Origin: CALMNV01 sp035688975
GTDB taxonomy: Bacteria; Actinomycetota; Actinomycetes; Actinomycetales; Dermatophilaceae
Direction of reading: 5' to 3'
DNA length: 29,369 nt
Assembly (NCBI RefSeq): GCF_035688975.1
Contig: NZ_DASSMH010000062.1
Coordinates: 1-29,369 of the forward strand
The notes under the pieces were generated by a model. It was not told the DNA's origin and did not search any database. It saw only the letters and a list, made by a program, of their open reading frames with translations. Position numbers and translations under genes: made by a program. Each line of letters opens with the position of its first letter. The stretch's first letter is position 1. This document shows positions 1-6,768 of the stretch, piece by piece.

Positions 1-1
1 C

Positions 2-973
2 ACCATCTTCCGGGACGGCGCGGCAACGTCGGCGCCGGCCTCTCACGAGACGCTCTCCGCCGCGCTGCGGGACCCGGAGACCCTCGTGTGGCTCGACCTC
101 GAGGAGGCCGACAAGGACCACATCGCGTGGGTGGCGCAGGAGTTCTCGCTGCAAGCGACCGAGGTCGAGGATGCCCTGGCCCTGCATGAGCGGCCCAAGG
201 TCTCCCGTCACGGCGAGCACGTCTTCTTCACGGCATACGCAACCTCCCTGCGCGACGGCACCGCGCCTCCGGACGGCGGGGACCGGCTCGAGCTCAGCCG
301 GATCTCCGGCTTCGTGCTGCCCAGTGCGCTCATCACGATCCGCGACGCGGCGTTCCCCATCGAGCGGGTGCAGCGGTCCTGGGAGGACAACGCCGACCTG
401 CTGCGCCATGGCCCCGTCGCGCTCGTGCACGGCCTGCTCGACGCTGTCGTCGACGGGCACTTCGAGACGATCCAGTGCTTCGACGACGAGATCGAGAGCC
501 TGGAGGACGTGCTCTTCGAGGAGCGCCGCACGGGGCGGGGCTTCCTGCGGCGGGTCTACCGGGTGCGCAAGGACATCGTCGCGCTGCGCCGGGTCGTGCT
601 GCCGATGCGTGAGCTCGTCAACGGGATGCTGCGCCACCACCCTCCGACCGGCAGCGAGCTCGACGGGTGGTTCGACGACCTCTACGACCACGTGCTGCGA
701 GCCTCGGAGTGGACCGAGTCGCTGCGCGACATGGTGACCTCGATCTTCGAGACGAACCTCTCGCTCCAGGACGCCCGCCTCAACTCCATCATGAAGCAGC
801 TCGCCGCGTGGGCCGCCATCATCGCCGTGCCGACCGCGGTCACCGGCTGGTTCGGCCAGAACGTGCCCTATCCCGGTTTCCAGCAGCCCGCCGGCCTGTG
901 GCTGAGCGTCGTGCTGATCGTCGGGATGTCGATCGGGCTGTATGCGGTGTTTCGGCGCCGGGGCTGGATCTAG
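2..973 (+). CDS. corA: CorA-family Mg2+/divalent cation transporter (5' end missing)
   Basis: Predicted inner-membrane channel of the CorA/MIT family that takes up Mg2+ or related divalent cations. The reading frame is open from base 2, so the gene starts left of the window; a GTG at 86 is an internal codon rather than the likely start. The visible 323 residues show a charged cytoplasmic alpha/beta and long-helix region, then two C-terminal membrane segments (about 790-870 and 890-950). The loop after the first segment reads GWFGQNVPYPGF, the position of the family's GMN signature, here the GQN variant seen in actinobacterial members. A short basic tail follows. It is the last chromosomal gene before the tRNA and island. 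The family call is firm; the ion is inferred. Confidence 0.9.
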   Translation, partial: TIFRDGAATSAPASHETLSAALRDPETLVWLDLEEADKDHIAWVAQEFSLQATEVEDALALHERPKVSRHGEHVFFTAYATSLRDGTAPPDGGDRLELSRISGFVLPSALITIRDAAFPIERVQRSWEDNADLLRHGPVALVHGLLDAVVDGHFETIQCFDDEIESLEDVLFEERRTGRGFLRRVYRVRKDIVALRRVVLPMRELVNGMLRHHPPTGSELDGWFDDLYDHVLRASEWTESLRDMVTSIFETNLSLQDARLNSIMKQLAAWAAIIAVPTAVTGWFGQNVPYPGFQQPAGLWLSVVLIVGMSIGLYAVFRRRGWI

Positions 974-1127
974 AGGCCGTATGCCGTCCACTTCCTCTTC
1001 GGTCGTGGTGCCCACGGGGACGCGGCTGTCGGTGGCGGCGCCCCTCTCGCGGGAGCGGTCCGTGGGGGGCCGACTTTGGGCTGGCGTGGCCGCCCCGGCC
1101 GGTTGGGGATTCCGCGCGGGGGTCCGC

Positions 1128-1133
1128 TATAGT
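1128..1133 (+). promoter_or_regulatory. -10 element for tRNA-Phe
   Basis: TATAGT lies 16 bases before the tRNA 5' end, with a possible TTGGGG -35 at 1103-1108 (19-nt spacer, longer than ideal). It is the only good -10 match in the GC-rich stretch between corA and the tRNA. The -35 assignment is weak. Confidence 0.5.
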
Positions 1134-1149
1134 TCCACGAGTTGTGCCC

Positions 1150-1226
1150 GGCCAGGTAGCTCAGTTGGTACGAGCGTCCGACTGAAAATCGGAAGGTCGG
1201 CGGTTCGACCCCGCCCCTGGCCACCA
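1150..1226 (+). tRNA. tRNA-Phe (anticodon GAA)
   Basis: The acceptor stem GGCCAGG (1150-1156) pairs perfectly with CCTGGCC (1216-1222), followed by discriminator A and an encoded CCA. The D arm contains TAGCTCAGTTGGTA. The anticodon stem TCCGA/TCGGA encloses the loop CTGAAAA, giving anticodon GAA. The T arm contains GGTTCGACCCC. All arms fold canonically, so the gene looks functional. Its 3' end faces a tyrosine-recombinase remnant, the usual geometry when a tRNA 3' end is the attachment site of an integrated element. Confidence 0.97.
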
Positions 1227-1232
1227 CCCAAA

Positions 1233-1264
1233 ACCGCAGGTCAGCGCTTTGCGCGGCCTGCGGT
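1233..1264 (+). terminator. Hairpin terminator after tRNA-Phe
   Basis: The arms ACCGCAGG (1233-1240) and CCTGCGGT (1257-1264) are perfectly complementary and enclose a second GCGC/GCGC stem with a TTT loop. There is no T-run after it, as is common in high-GC actinobacteria. Its position 7 bases after the CCA fits tRNA transcript termination. Confidence 0.55.
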
Positions 1265-1282
1265 CGTGCATCCAGAGGGTCG

Positions 1283-1302
1283 TTGACACAAGTAATTGAC
1301 AC
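1283..1302. repeat. Two direct copies of TTGACAC between tRNA and integrase remnant
   Basis: TTGACAC occurs at 1283-1289 and 1296-1302, 13 bases apart, flanked by CGTTG (1281-1285) and CAACG (1303-1307) as an inverted pair. Short direct repeats between the attachment tRNA and the integrase gene can be arm-type recombinase sites or excisionase sites. That role is inferred from position only. Confidence 0.4.
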
Positions 1303-1334
1303 CAACGCGGGGCGGACAGCGGGGCCGAAAAGTG

Positions 1335-1533
1335 TCATGCCAGACGCTCCCTGAGCAGGCCCATTGCCTTGCGCTTCTCCTCCAGCGAGGTGTGCGCGTA
1401 GATGGTTATCGTGACGTCGATGGCACTGTGGCCGGCGATCTCCTGGACGATGTGCGGGGCCACCCCCCTCGTTGAGCAGCAAGTGACGCACGTATGGGCG
1501 CAGGTCGTGGAACCGCGGCCGCGGCTCGGGCTG
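1335..1533 (-). pseudogene. C-terminal remnant of a tyrosine-recombinase integrase (frameshifted)
   Basis: Reading the minus strand gives a typical phage/ICE integrase C-terminus in two frames. The first carries RFHDLR (the HxxR box) and then LLLNEG. The second, entered within a run of six C on the plus strand (1463-1468), continues with APHIVQEIAGHSAID, then the active-site tyrosine region TIYAHTSLEEKRKAM, and ends at the stop at 1335. One extra base in the homopolymer explains the shift. The N-terminal domain and the box-I arginine are absent, so this is a decayed fragment even if the frameshift were a sequencing error. It points toward tRNA-Phe as integrases beside their attB do, marking the left end of a former mobile element. 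Confidence 0.8.
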
Positions 1534-1646
1534 AGCCTGCCCCGGGCGGATTCCAGCTACGGCCCGGGTCGGGCCGTCCCCTGGGATAAGAGAGGCGCTT
1601 TGTCGCTGACCTGCCCCGGGAACTCGGACACCGCCCAGAAAGCGCT

Positions 1647-2264
1647 CTAGGCCTCTGGTCGGACGACTCTCAGCGCTGGCTTGCTGGGTCGGCGAGGGTC
1701 GGCAGGCAGCCGACTCCACACCTGAGGTTCGCCCAATGCGACGGGATGTTGGGCGGCCGGCAGCACGTCCATGAACAGAGCAATCGTCTCGCCGATGCCT
1801 GTCGCAGCCGGAGCCACGATGCCGTGATGACGCAGCTGGTGCGCGACGAGCGCGACCTGTTGGCACTTGGCGTAAGCCTGGGGGTCATTCGTGGGTGAGG
1901 TGAGGTCCTGGATGGTGAGCCCAGCGCGGGCGCGCGCTCCGGCTGGACGCAGGTCAAGCAGATTGTTGACGTCGAGCGAGCATGTCACCAGAGTGCGTGG
2001 CTGGAGCGCGGCCAGGAATCGTTCTCGGTCGTCTACGGAGTCGAACTCGATGGGGTCGACCAGGTGGCGGTAGGCCTCCACGACAACGGACGCCGTTGGG
2101 CGTCCGAGGTAGAGGACTGGGAACCCGCATTTGGTTCCCCATCGCCCGTTGGCCTGTCGGCCCTCGAGGGCTCTTGCGGCGTAAGACGTTGCCACGTGGC
2201 GTTGCCACTCGCCGCGTTCGCAGGAGCGCTCCAGCTCCGCCAGGCGAGCGGCAAGGCCGTCCAT
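1647..2264 (-). CDS. RES-domain toxin (NAD+-degrading family) of an Xre/RES module
   Basis: About 205 residues with the RES fold signature: GRWGTK near residue 40, VLYLGRP shortly after, then a conserved Glu in VVVEAYRHL, and a C-terminal GIGETIALFMDVLP segment. Characterised RES toxins (MbcT and relatives) degrade NAD+ in the cytoplasm, and the cognate Xre/MbcA antitoxin blocks the active site. I chose the ATG at 2264 because it sits one base after the antitoxin stop (TGA-c-ATG) with a G-rich stretch 6-8 bases upstream; a TTG at 2279 would overlap the antitoxin by 14 bases. It is translationally linked to the antitoxin. The N-terminus resembles an added helix. Biochemical activity is inferred from family membership. 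Confidence 0.85.
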   Translation of the reverse strand: MDGLAARLAELERSCERGEWQRHVATSYAARALEGRQANGRWGTKCGFPVLYLGRPTASVVVEAYRHLVDPIEFDSVDDRERFLAALQPRTLVTCSLDVNNLLDLRPAGARARAGLTIQDLTSPTNDPQAYAKCQQVALVAHQLRHHGIVAPAATGIGETIALFMDVLPAAQHPVALGEPQVWSRLPADPRRPSKPALRVVRPEA

Positions 2265-2265
2265 G

Positions 2266-2649
2266 TCACATGCCCCCAACTATGCGCTGAACCTCTTCGA
2301 GGACCTCATCGATCTGGCCGGCACCGAGCAGGTCGAGCGGCCGCCGACCGTTCAGGTTGCGGTTGCGCGACTGGAGCCAGATGTGGATGCCCTCGTCGGT
2401 ATACACCTCGCGCAGTTCGCCCACCAGGTACACCAGATCAAGGACGCGCCTGACCGCGTCCCCGCGGGGCTTGGTTTGACCGCTCGACCAGTTCTGGACC
2501 GTCCGCTCGGACGCGCCCACAGCCAGGGCGAAGTCACTCCGCGGGATCACCGTCTCGGTGACGTCGTCGACCAGCCTCATGAACGACACATTGTCTTGCT
2601 TAGCCATATGCGGGCTTGCCGTCTGCTTGATCTCCGCGCGGTTCACCAT
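2266..2649 (-). CDS. Xre/MbcA/ParS-type antitoxin
   Basis: A 127-residue antitoxin for the adjoining RES toxin. It has an N-terminal helix-turn-helix (ALAVGASERTVQNWSSG near residues 41-57) and a C-terminal domain of the MbcA/ParS/Xre type (IHIWLQSRNRNLNGRRPLDLL), which in known systems inserts into the toxin's NAD+ pocket. An ATG at 2649 is preferred over an in-frame upstream codon at 2691 because the -35/-10 pair at 2679-2684/2657-2662 would start transcription at or next to this ATG, giving a leaderless mRNA; an internal ATG at 2607 also exists. The stop is one base from the toxin ATG. Such antitoxins usually repress their own promoter. The N-terminal 15 residues before MAKQDN are less typical. 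Confidence 0.87.
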   Translation of the reverse strand: MVNRAEIKQTASPHMAKQDNVSFMRLVDDVTETVIPRSDFALAVGASERTVQNWSSGQTKPRGDAVRRVLDLVYLVGELREVYTDEGIHIWLQSRNRNLNGRRPLDLLGAGQIDEVLEEVQRIVGGM

Positions 2650-2656
2650 GCTGCAG

Positions 2657-2684
2657 ATACTATGCCTCCGATCCTTCGTGTCAA
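2657..2684 (-). promoter_or_regulatory. Promoter of the Xre/RES operon, predicted leaderless
   Basis: On the minus strand a perfect TTGACA -35 (2679-2684) is followed after 16 bases by TAGTAT (2657-2662). Seven bases further lies the antitoxin ATG (2649), the usual distance to the transcription start, so the mRNA should begin at or within a base or two of the start codon. Confidence 0.7.
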
Positions 2685-2761
2685 CTACCAAGGTACTTGC
2701 CGCTTGAGTTGCCTACAATGTTACGCTACTCCTGGGTAGTGCATCAGACGGAGGCATGGAC

Positions 2762-3955
2762 ATGGCTGAACTGCTGATCCGGGTCGGAACGCAGGATGCT
2801 GCGCTGATCGAACGCGTGTTGCAGGACAACGAGGCGCGCCCCGACCGGGTGGTCGTCGATGCGCACGTTGCGAAAGCGCAGCCACGGATCAGAGCTGTCG
2901 CGCTGGCGGCCGGAATCCCGTTCATCATCGATCCCCAGACGCACTACCTGCAGGACTACCAGCACCCGGCCGACCCGTGGGCATCACTGCCGTTCGCACA
3001 AGGCCACATCCTGACGCCGGCCGACTTGATGCGCCCGAAGGCGGCCGCCGACCTGGCCGCCGCTGTAATCGATTACCAGGTGGAGCACGACGCCACCGCG
3101 ATCGTCCTCCCGTACGTGCACATCGAGAGAGTCGACCGCGGCTGGATACAGGTGCAGCGGGCGCTCTGGAACGCCTCCGCCGAACACATAAGGAAACAAG
3201 GGCTGCGGCTGCCAGCTATCGCCGTCATAGCCCTGGGCTGGCGGCTCCTCGACCGCACGACATGGCCGGAAGGACTGGCCCGCCTCCTTCGCACGCTGAA
3301 GCGCGTAGCTCCCACGGAGGTGGCCTTGGCTGCCTCCAAGGTCGACGCCGGGGTACACCCCGATGCCCGGCTGGTCACGATGATCGCCACGATCCGGCGC
3401 ATAGCCAAGCTTGCCCCCGTCATCGCGTGGCAGCAGGGCGTCCTCGGTGAGGCCGCGGTGGCCGGCGGCGCCCTCGGATACGAGTGCGGCATCGGATGGC
3501 GTGAGCGCTGCGACCTTCCCTCCTCGATGAGCCAGCACCGGCGGCCTCCATCCGGGTTCGGACCGCGGCCCGTGTACCTGTCTGCGCTCGGACGGAGCCT
3601 GCCCAAGCGCTACGTCGAAGCCGTTATCGCAAACCACCGCCTCGCGGCCGAACTGACCTGCACGAACTTCTCGTGCTGCCCACAGGGCAGAGATGCCCTC
3701 CTGAGTGACATGCGAAGCCACGCGATCAGGGCTCGACGTGGGGCGCTGACCCGGGTGTCGGCGCCAGCGTCGCCGGCGTGGAGATGGCAACAGGTCGCCG
3801 CCGACGCCGAAGCTCGGCTCGACCTTGCGGAGCGGGTGAACAAGTACGCCGAACGCGCTGGACTCAACGTCAAGGTGCCGACCGAAACCCTTCGCGCAGT
3901 CCTCACAGTCGCCGACAACAGACGTCGTACCATCTCGCGTCGACCGGCTGCATGA
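2762..3955 (+). CDS. Unrecognised 398-aa island protein with a Cys/His cluster
   Basis: I do not recognise this protein. The predicted pattern of alternating hydrophobic strands and helices over residues 1-240 (for example DRVVVDAHVA, GIPFIID, TAIVLPYVHI, APVIAWQQG) is compatible with a TIM-barrel-like fold. The last third is basic and carries cysteines in YECGIGWRERC and CTNFSCC, the latter C300-x4-C305-C306-x13-H320, a possible metal site. There are no signal peptide or membrane segments. The ATG at 2762 is preferred because GGAGG (2750-2754) is 7 bases upstream; an ATG at 2756 is only 1 base from it. It is divergent from the Xre/RES operon, with a -10-like TACAAT at 2714-2719 but no clear -35. 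It is a lone island gene, possibly defence-related; that is a guess. Confidence 0.75.
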   Translation: MAELLIRVGTQDAALIERVLQDNEARPDRVVVDAHVAKAQPRIRAVALAAGIPFIIDPQTHYLQDYQHPADPWASLPFAQGHILTPADLMRPKAAADLAAAVIDYQVEHDATAIVLPYVHIERVDRGWIQVQRALWNASAEHIRKQGLRLPAIAVIALGWRLLDRTTWPEGLARLLRTLKRVAPTEVALAASKVDAGVHPDARLVTMIATIRRIAKLAPVIAWQQGVLGEAAVAGGALGYECGIGWRERCDLPSSMSQHRRPPSGFGPRPVYLSALGRSLPKRYVEAVIANHRLAAELTCTNFSCCPQGRDALLSDMRSHAIRARRGALTRVSAPASPAWRWQQVAADAEARLDLAERVNKYAERAGLNVKVPTETLRAVLTVADNRRRTISRRPAA

Positions 3956-4013
3956 GCTCCCGCCTCCGGAATGGTCGCCCGGACAACGCACCGATCGGTG
4001 GCATGCTGATCGC

Positions 4014-4789
4014 ATGACAGCTGCTCCGATTCCGCGGACGCCTCCCACAGCGGTGCGATGTGCATTACGTCAGGAGGTCGGATTCGGCTGCCCGGTGGAG
4101 GATTGCGCGAACCCATACCTCGAGTACCACCACTTCGATCCGCCGTGGAGCGTTCAGCACCACCATGACCCGACTCGAATGATTGCGCTTTGTGCAACAC
4201 ACCATGCCAAGGCACATGCCTGGACGGTCGATCAGGTGCGCGAACTAAAGGCGCAAGGCATCCTGCGCGCGAGAGTCGTGCAGGCCGGTTCGAGTGGATG
4301 CGGGAGGACGTCCTCGCGGTCATCGGGGCCAACTACTACTACGAGACGCCAAACATGGTGGTCTTCAGAGGAAAGCCACTCATCTGGTTCGAGCGCGACG
4401 ACAACAACCGGATGCTCCTGAACCTTGACATGCCAACCACGTCCGGGGAGCCGCGAACCCTGCTCGTCCGTAACGACTGGATCATTCAGGGAAAACCAAG
4501 CGACGTCGAAAGCCCACCGAGCGGCTCGAGCCTGCGAGTGCGATATAGCAACGGCGATGACGTGTCGGTTTGCTTCCGCGAGTGGGCTGACCCGCAGAGG
4601 CTGGGTGCTGCGCATCCTGTCGCGCTCCGACTCGACAGCGAACTCCGTTTTCCCCTGATCACGGCGGAGGTGGCTCTTGAAGTCGGCGGAACTGGCATGT
4701 CGTTTGGCCCGCGCGCGACCAGTCTGGGAGGCATCACCATGACGGACTGCGTCATGAGCCGGTGTGGTGCGGGGCTTGTATTCGGTTAG
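4014..4789 (+). pseudogene. HNH endonuclease gene broken by a single-base frameshift
   Basis: The first frame (4014 to about 4285) encodes an HNH/zinc nuclease core: CPVEDCANPYLEYHH, HHHDPTRMIALCATHH, with paired Cys and His residues. The coding pattern then continues in the -1 frame from about 4285 (RFEWMREDVLAVIG, YYYETPNMVVF) to a stop at 4787-4789, ending in SRCGAGLVFG. Both halves look well conserved and no other stop interrupts them, so one base appears to be missing near 4275-4290 (around GTCGTGCAGGCCGG). Intact, the protein would be about 258 residues: N-terminal HNH nuclease plus a C-terminal beta-rich domain of unknown role. There is no Shine-Dalgarno before the ATG at 4014. It may be a recent pseudogene, a sequencing error or, less likely, programmed -1 shifting. 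Confidence 0.78.
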
Positions 4790-5138
4790 CCGAGTCCGAG
4801 CGCCGGCGCACGTATGCACTTATTTGCCACATTCTGCGCGGATCGCGGGCGGTCGCTTAGGCTCAAACCACTGAGGTTTTCTGGCTCATCACAGTTGAGG
4901 GTGTAGCGGGCCTCCGAGCGTCGGTGCCTTTGTAGCGGTCGAGGTCTCCGGAAGATCAAGGTTCCTACACCGCCCATCTGGAAGACCTCGACGTGCCTGA
5001 CGCTACCTTCGCTCGCCCTGACCTGACCACCTCCACTCGAGCGCCACGGCTGGCTCTTGTCACGCCCCGTGACCACCGTCATGCTCGACAGGAGCACGAG
5101 GCGTGCTCTCCGTCTAGCCATGAACTGAGGTGGCGACC
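4790..5138. other. Gene-free stretch inside the island
   Basis: I see no convincing coding sequence on either strand in these 349 bases. It contains one long inverted repeat (4938-4992), listed separately. Base composition is a little lower in GC than the catabolic operons, like the rest of the island. Confidence 0.5.
4938..4992. repeat. 10-bp perfect inverted repeat with 35-nt loop
   Basis: GTCGAGGTCT (4938-4947) is the exact reverse complement of AGACCTCGAC (4983-4992). Just inside the arms are similar segments CCGGAAGATC and TCTGGAAGACC in direct orientation. It could be a structured RNA, a recombination relic or a terminator; no T-run follows on either strand. Confidence 0.45.
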
Positions 5139-5465
5139 ATGAACGAGGCGCCTGGATTGCGCGTGGATGCGCTCAAGCCCCATCTGAAAGCGATTCTCGA
5201 CGAGGTGCGGCGCGCGGGACCAGAGGCGTCGCGAGACGCCAGGCGGATGATTGACGCCGAGTTCTTGGAACGCCGGAAGGCCGAGTACGGCGGGGAATTG
5301 GCGTCCGACAGTTCCGCCTCCGTGGCCATGTCGTGCGCCGGGTTGTACACGCTGTCGGCGGTCGCCCTCCAGATCTACCACGACACCGACGAGGTCCAGT
5401 ACTTGCTTGACGCCGCGGACTACTATCTCGCCGCGAAGGCCCAAGGGTGTAACGATCACGACTGA
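5139..5465 (+). CDS. Small hypothetical protein, 108 aa
   Basis: I do not recognise this gene. The product is predicted to be soluble and mostly helical, with a charged first half (ILDEVRRAG, EFLERRKAEYGG) and a more hydrophobic second half (AMSCAGLYTLSAVALQIYH) that looks like a packed helix rather than a membrane span. It ends with an acidic/His tail CNDHD. I chose the ATG at 5139 because TGAGGTGG (5126-5133) gives a usable ribosome site 5-6 bases upstream; a GTG at 5130 would overlap that site. It is the last gene before the regulator of the catabolic operon, transcribed convergently with it, and probably belongs to the island. Confidence 0.6.
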   Translation: MNEAPGLRVDALKPHLKAILDEVRRAGPEASRDARRMIDAEFLERRKAEYGGELASDSSASVAMSCAGLYTLSAVALQIYHDTDEVQYLLDAADYYLAAKAQGCNDHD

Positions 5466-5469
5466 CGAG

Positions 5470-5505
5470 TGCGCGCTCGATCCGACCCAAGGCCACGGGC
5501 GCGCA
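5470..5505. terminator. Possible bidirectional terminator between convergent genes
   Basis: TGCGCGC (5470-5476) and GCGCGCA (5499-5505) are exact reverse complements separated by 22 bases, between the ends of the 108-aa gene and the LacI-type regulator. There is no T-run, so the call is weak. Confidence 0.3.
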
Positions 5506-5517
5506 TATCCGGGAGCC

Positions 5518-6549
5518 CTAGTGAAGGGGCTGAGACGGAACGTTGTACGGAGTGATGACATTGATCTGAGACGGGATCGATTCGATAGGTCCGTCGATGG
5601 CGCCGCTCGCCTGCATGATCACCTGACAGGCTCGACGCATGTCCTGACGAAGGTCGTGGTGCAGCACGGCGGTGATCTTCCGGTCCTGGATCAGTGACAG
5701 GTTGTCTCGGTCCAGATCGTGCGCGATGAAGGCTCGGCACTCACGGTCCACGAAGTCGAAGGCGTCAAGAATGGCCCTGTTTCCGCCCCCGATGGAGTAG
5801 ACCGCGGCAATGTCGGGATGCTGGCGCAGGATGGAAACGGTCTGGTTGCGCACGGCCACGTCGAGGCCGTCGGTGTCGGTGGTTTCGACCAGTGTGCGTC
5901 CACGTGCTCGCTCTCGCATCGTTGTCCGGAAGCCCATCTCGCGCTCTTCCTCACCGCGAAAAGCACTGCGGCTCAACGCCATCAGGATCGCGTCGTGGTC
6001 ATTCGTGAGCCACTGGTCGAGGAGGTATGCCGCGGTCGCACCGGCCGCGCGGTTGTCGATGCCCACGTAGGCGACACGTTGGCTGAGGGGAATGTCGGTG
6101 ACCAGGGTGACGACCGGAATCCCAGCGTCATGCAGCCGTCCGATCGCGTCGATGATCTCCGGCTCGTCCGGGGCCTTGAGGATGACTCCCATGGATCCGC
6201 GTTGGCGGATCCCCTCGAGAGCCTTGGCCAGCTCGCCCGGGCGCGCCGTCTCCCGGAAGTCGAACCTCGACCTCACCACCGCCGGCCGGAGCATGGGCAG
6301 CTCCAGTTCCAGCGCGGCCTTGACGGCGGCGGAGAACCGGTCAGGCGTCTGCATGACGAGGTCGACGAGAAACGTGCGGCCGGTGAGCCGAAGCTGGCTG
6401 CGCTGCCGGTCGAGATCGGCGATGGCCTGCGCGACGTTTGCCGCGGTGCTGGACCGCACACCGGGCCGCTTGTTCAGGACGCGGTCGACCGTCGCCTCGC
6501 TGAGGCCGGACTGGCGAGCGATCTCCCGGATCGGATATGGGTGCGGCAT
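5518..6549 (-). CDS. LacI-family transcriptional regulator
   Basis: A 343-residue repressor-type regulator. Residues 6-45 form the LacI helix-turn-helix (IREIARQSGLSEATVDRVLN, then a hinge-like RPGVRSSTAANVAQA). TVDRVLN replaces the classical TVSRVLN, a variant seen in LacI regulators of sugar and cyclitol uptake genes. The rest is a periplasmic-binding-protein-like effector domain: GVILKAPDEPE, AYVGIDNRAAGATAAYLL, AVYSIGGGNRAILDA and AVLHHDLRQDM follow the family order. The ATG at 6549 places the helix-turn-helix at the normal distance from the N-terminus. It is divergent from the IolD/IolE/IolG operon with 219 bases between, so it most likely controls that operon and responds to the cyclitol or a breakdown product. 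The effector is not deducible. Confidence 0.92.
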   Translation of the reverse strand: MPHPYPIREIARQSGLSEATVDRVLNKRPGVRSSTAANVAQAIADLDRQRSQLRLTGRTFLVDLVMQTPDRFSAAVKAALELELPMLRPAVVRSRFDFRETARPGELAKALEGIRQRGSMGVILKAPDEPEIIDAIGRLHDAGIPVVTLVTDIPLSQRVAYVGIDNRAAGATAAYLLDQWLTNDHDAILMALSRSAFRGEEEREMGFRTTMRERARGRTLVETTDTDGLDVAVRNQTVSILRQHPDIAAVYSIGGGNRAILDAFDFVDRECRAFIAHDLDRDNLSLIQDRKITAVLHHDLRQDMRRACQVIMQASGAIDGPIESIPSQINVITPYNVPSQPLH

Positions 6550-6634
6550 ACACCCATCATGACGGATTGCTGAGGGGTGGCGCGACGCGTTCCTGCCCGG
6601 CACGCTCCTAGGTTGCCTCGACCGCGGCCTGATC

Positions 6635-6652
6635 TTGATGGGTTTTTGATGG
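6635..6652. promoter_or_regulatory. Direct TTGATGG repeat in the regulator/operon intergenic region
   Basis: TTGATGG occurs at 6635-6641 and again at 6646-6652, offset by 11 bases, one DNA turn, in the shared control region of the LacI-type gene and the catabolic operon. It could be a regulator binding site. A TTGACC (6664-6669) downstream could be a -35 for the operon, but no good -10 follows. Confidence 0.3.
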
Positions 6653-6768
6653 TTGCCCACCGCTTGACCGGCGGCAGCGCCACCCGTCACGCTGAGACCA
6701 CGTGACCGGCCTCGTGCGAGTGAACAGCCCAGCTGGTCCGCCCTCAACGACGACGGATGGAGTCCAGC

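Noticed and set aside
1402..1650. Small plus-strand frame over the integrase remnant
   Set aside because: No ribosome site or recognisable motif; the minus strand carries clear integrase motifs.
2064..2739. Plus-strand frames over the Xre/RES operon
   Set aside because: They overlap the well-supported toxin and antitoxin genes, which have motifs, a promoter and coupled starts.
4786..5121. Minus-strand frame in the gene-free stretch
   Set aside because: Low-complexity basic translation, no ribosome site, and no similarity to a known fold that I can recognise.
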